NCBI GenBank assembly: GCA_020024675.1
Contig: JAHHTM010000103.1
Coordinates: 1 to 5,553, forward strand
DNA from: Muricomes sp.
Lineage (GTDB): Bacteria; Bacillota; Clostridia; Lachnospirales; Lachnospiraceae
DNA length: 5,553 nucleotides
Direction: 5' to 3'
The notes under the pieces were generated by a model that saw only the letters and a list, made by a program, of their open reading frames with translations, had not been told where the DNA came from and ran no database searches. The position numbers and the translations under genes are program-made. Shown here one piece after another: positions 5,486-5,553 of the stretch (its first letter is position 1; each line of letters opens with the position of its first letter).

Positions 5486-5553
5486 ATGTTTAATTTTTTT
5501 AAGAAAAAAGTGGATGATGCTATTATGATTGGAGCACCTGTAAATGGTAAAGT
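5486..5553 (+). CDS. PTS glucose-type IIA component, N-terminal fragment (runs off window)
   Basis: Only the first 22 codons are present: MFNFFKKKVDDAIMIGAPVN, then GK and a partial Val codon. The MF-N/G-F-aromatic-KKK start followed by APVNGKV resembles the beginning of stand-alone glucose-family IIA proteins (Crr-like), where this segment opens the beta-barrel before the active-site histidines. Known role: accepts phosphate from HPr His15 and passes it to a membrane IIB-IIC permease. AAAGGGG (5469-5475) ends ten bases before the ATG, and AGGAG (5464-5468) is too far to be the main site. Whether the complete gene is a stand-alone IIA or the start of a fused permease cannot be seen here. The RAT/terminator leader and the neighbouring ptsI-ptsH support a PTS assignment. 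Confidence 0.78.
   Translation, partial: MFNFFKKKVDDAIMIGAPVNGK

Noticed and set aside
1..5553. Search for tRNA/rRNA genes, CRISPR repeats, transposases, integrase sites or a phage/defence module
   Set aside because: No cloverleaf, repeated spacer pattern, terminal inverted repeats or matching protein motifs were seen; nearly all sequence is accounted for by core genes and their leaders.

Overview
The window is most likely chromosomal DNA of an anaerobic, endospore-forming Firmicute, probably a Lachnospiraceae-type clostridium. The evidence is a low-GC sequence rich in GAA and AAA codons, strong AGGAGG-type ribosome binding sites, two SpoIIIA-operon proteins, and a general PTS with a clostridial-style Enzyme I and HPr. 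I do not assign a genus. All recognised genes lie on the + strand and coding density is high. I see no mobile element, CRISPR array, tRNA or rRNA.

Layout: (1) 1-1105 holds the 3' end of the sporulation operon spoIIIA, namely the C-terminal part of spoIIIAG and complete spoIIIAH. (2) 1186-2778 is prfC, encoding peptide chain release factor 3, with a possible promoter of its own. (3) 2787-3238 is a good extended -10 promoter followed by a small Asp23/Gls24-family gene. A 10-bp hairpin wraps around its stop codon. (4) 3294-5218 is ptsI (Enzyme I) followed by ptsH (HPr), the reverse of the Bacillus ptsH-ptsI order. I see no clear promoter in front of ptsI, so transcription from the asp23 promoter is the simplest reading. 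(5) 5321-5553 is a consensus-like sigma-A promoter, a leader containing a ribonucleic antiterminator (RAT)-like element that overlaps a 17-bp intrinsic terminator, and the first 22 codons of a glucose-type PTS IIA gene running off the window.

Functionally, the right half is a PTS phosphorelay: PEP to Enzyme I (His191), to HPr (His15), to a IIA protein whose transcription appears to be controlled by a BglG/LicT/GlcT-type antiterminator not encoded here. The most interesting points are this leader, the replacement of the usual HPr regulatory Ser46 by Arg (with a Ser at 45), and the gene order. In Bacillus subtilis the Asp23-family gene yqhY follows spoIIIA and accBC and precedes nusB; here prfC precedes the Asp23 gene and ptsI follows it. 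Nothing in the window looks like a wholly undescribed system; most of it is ordinary core genome.
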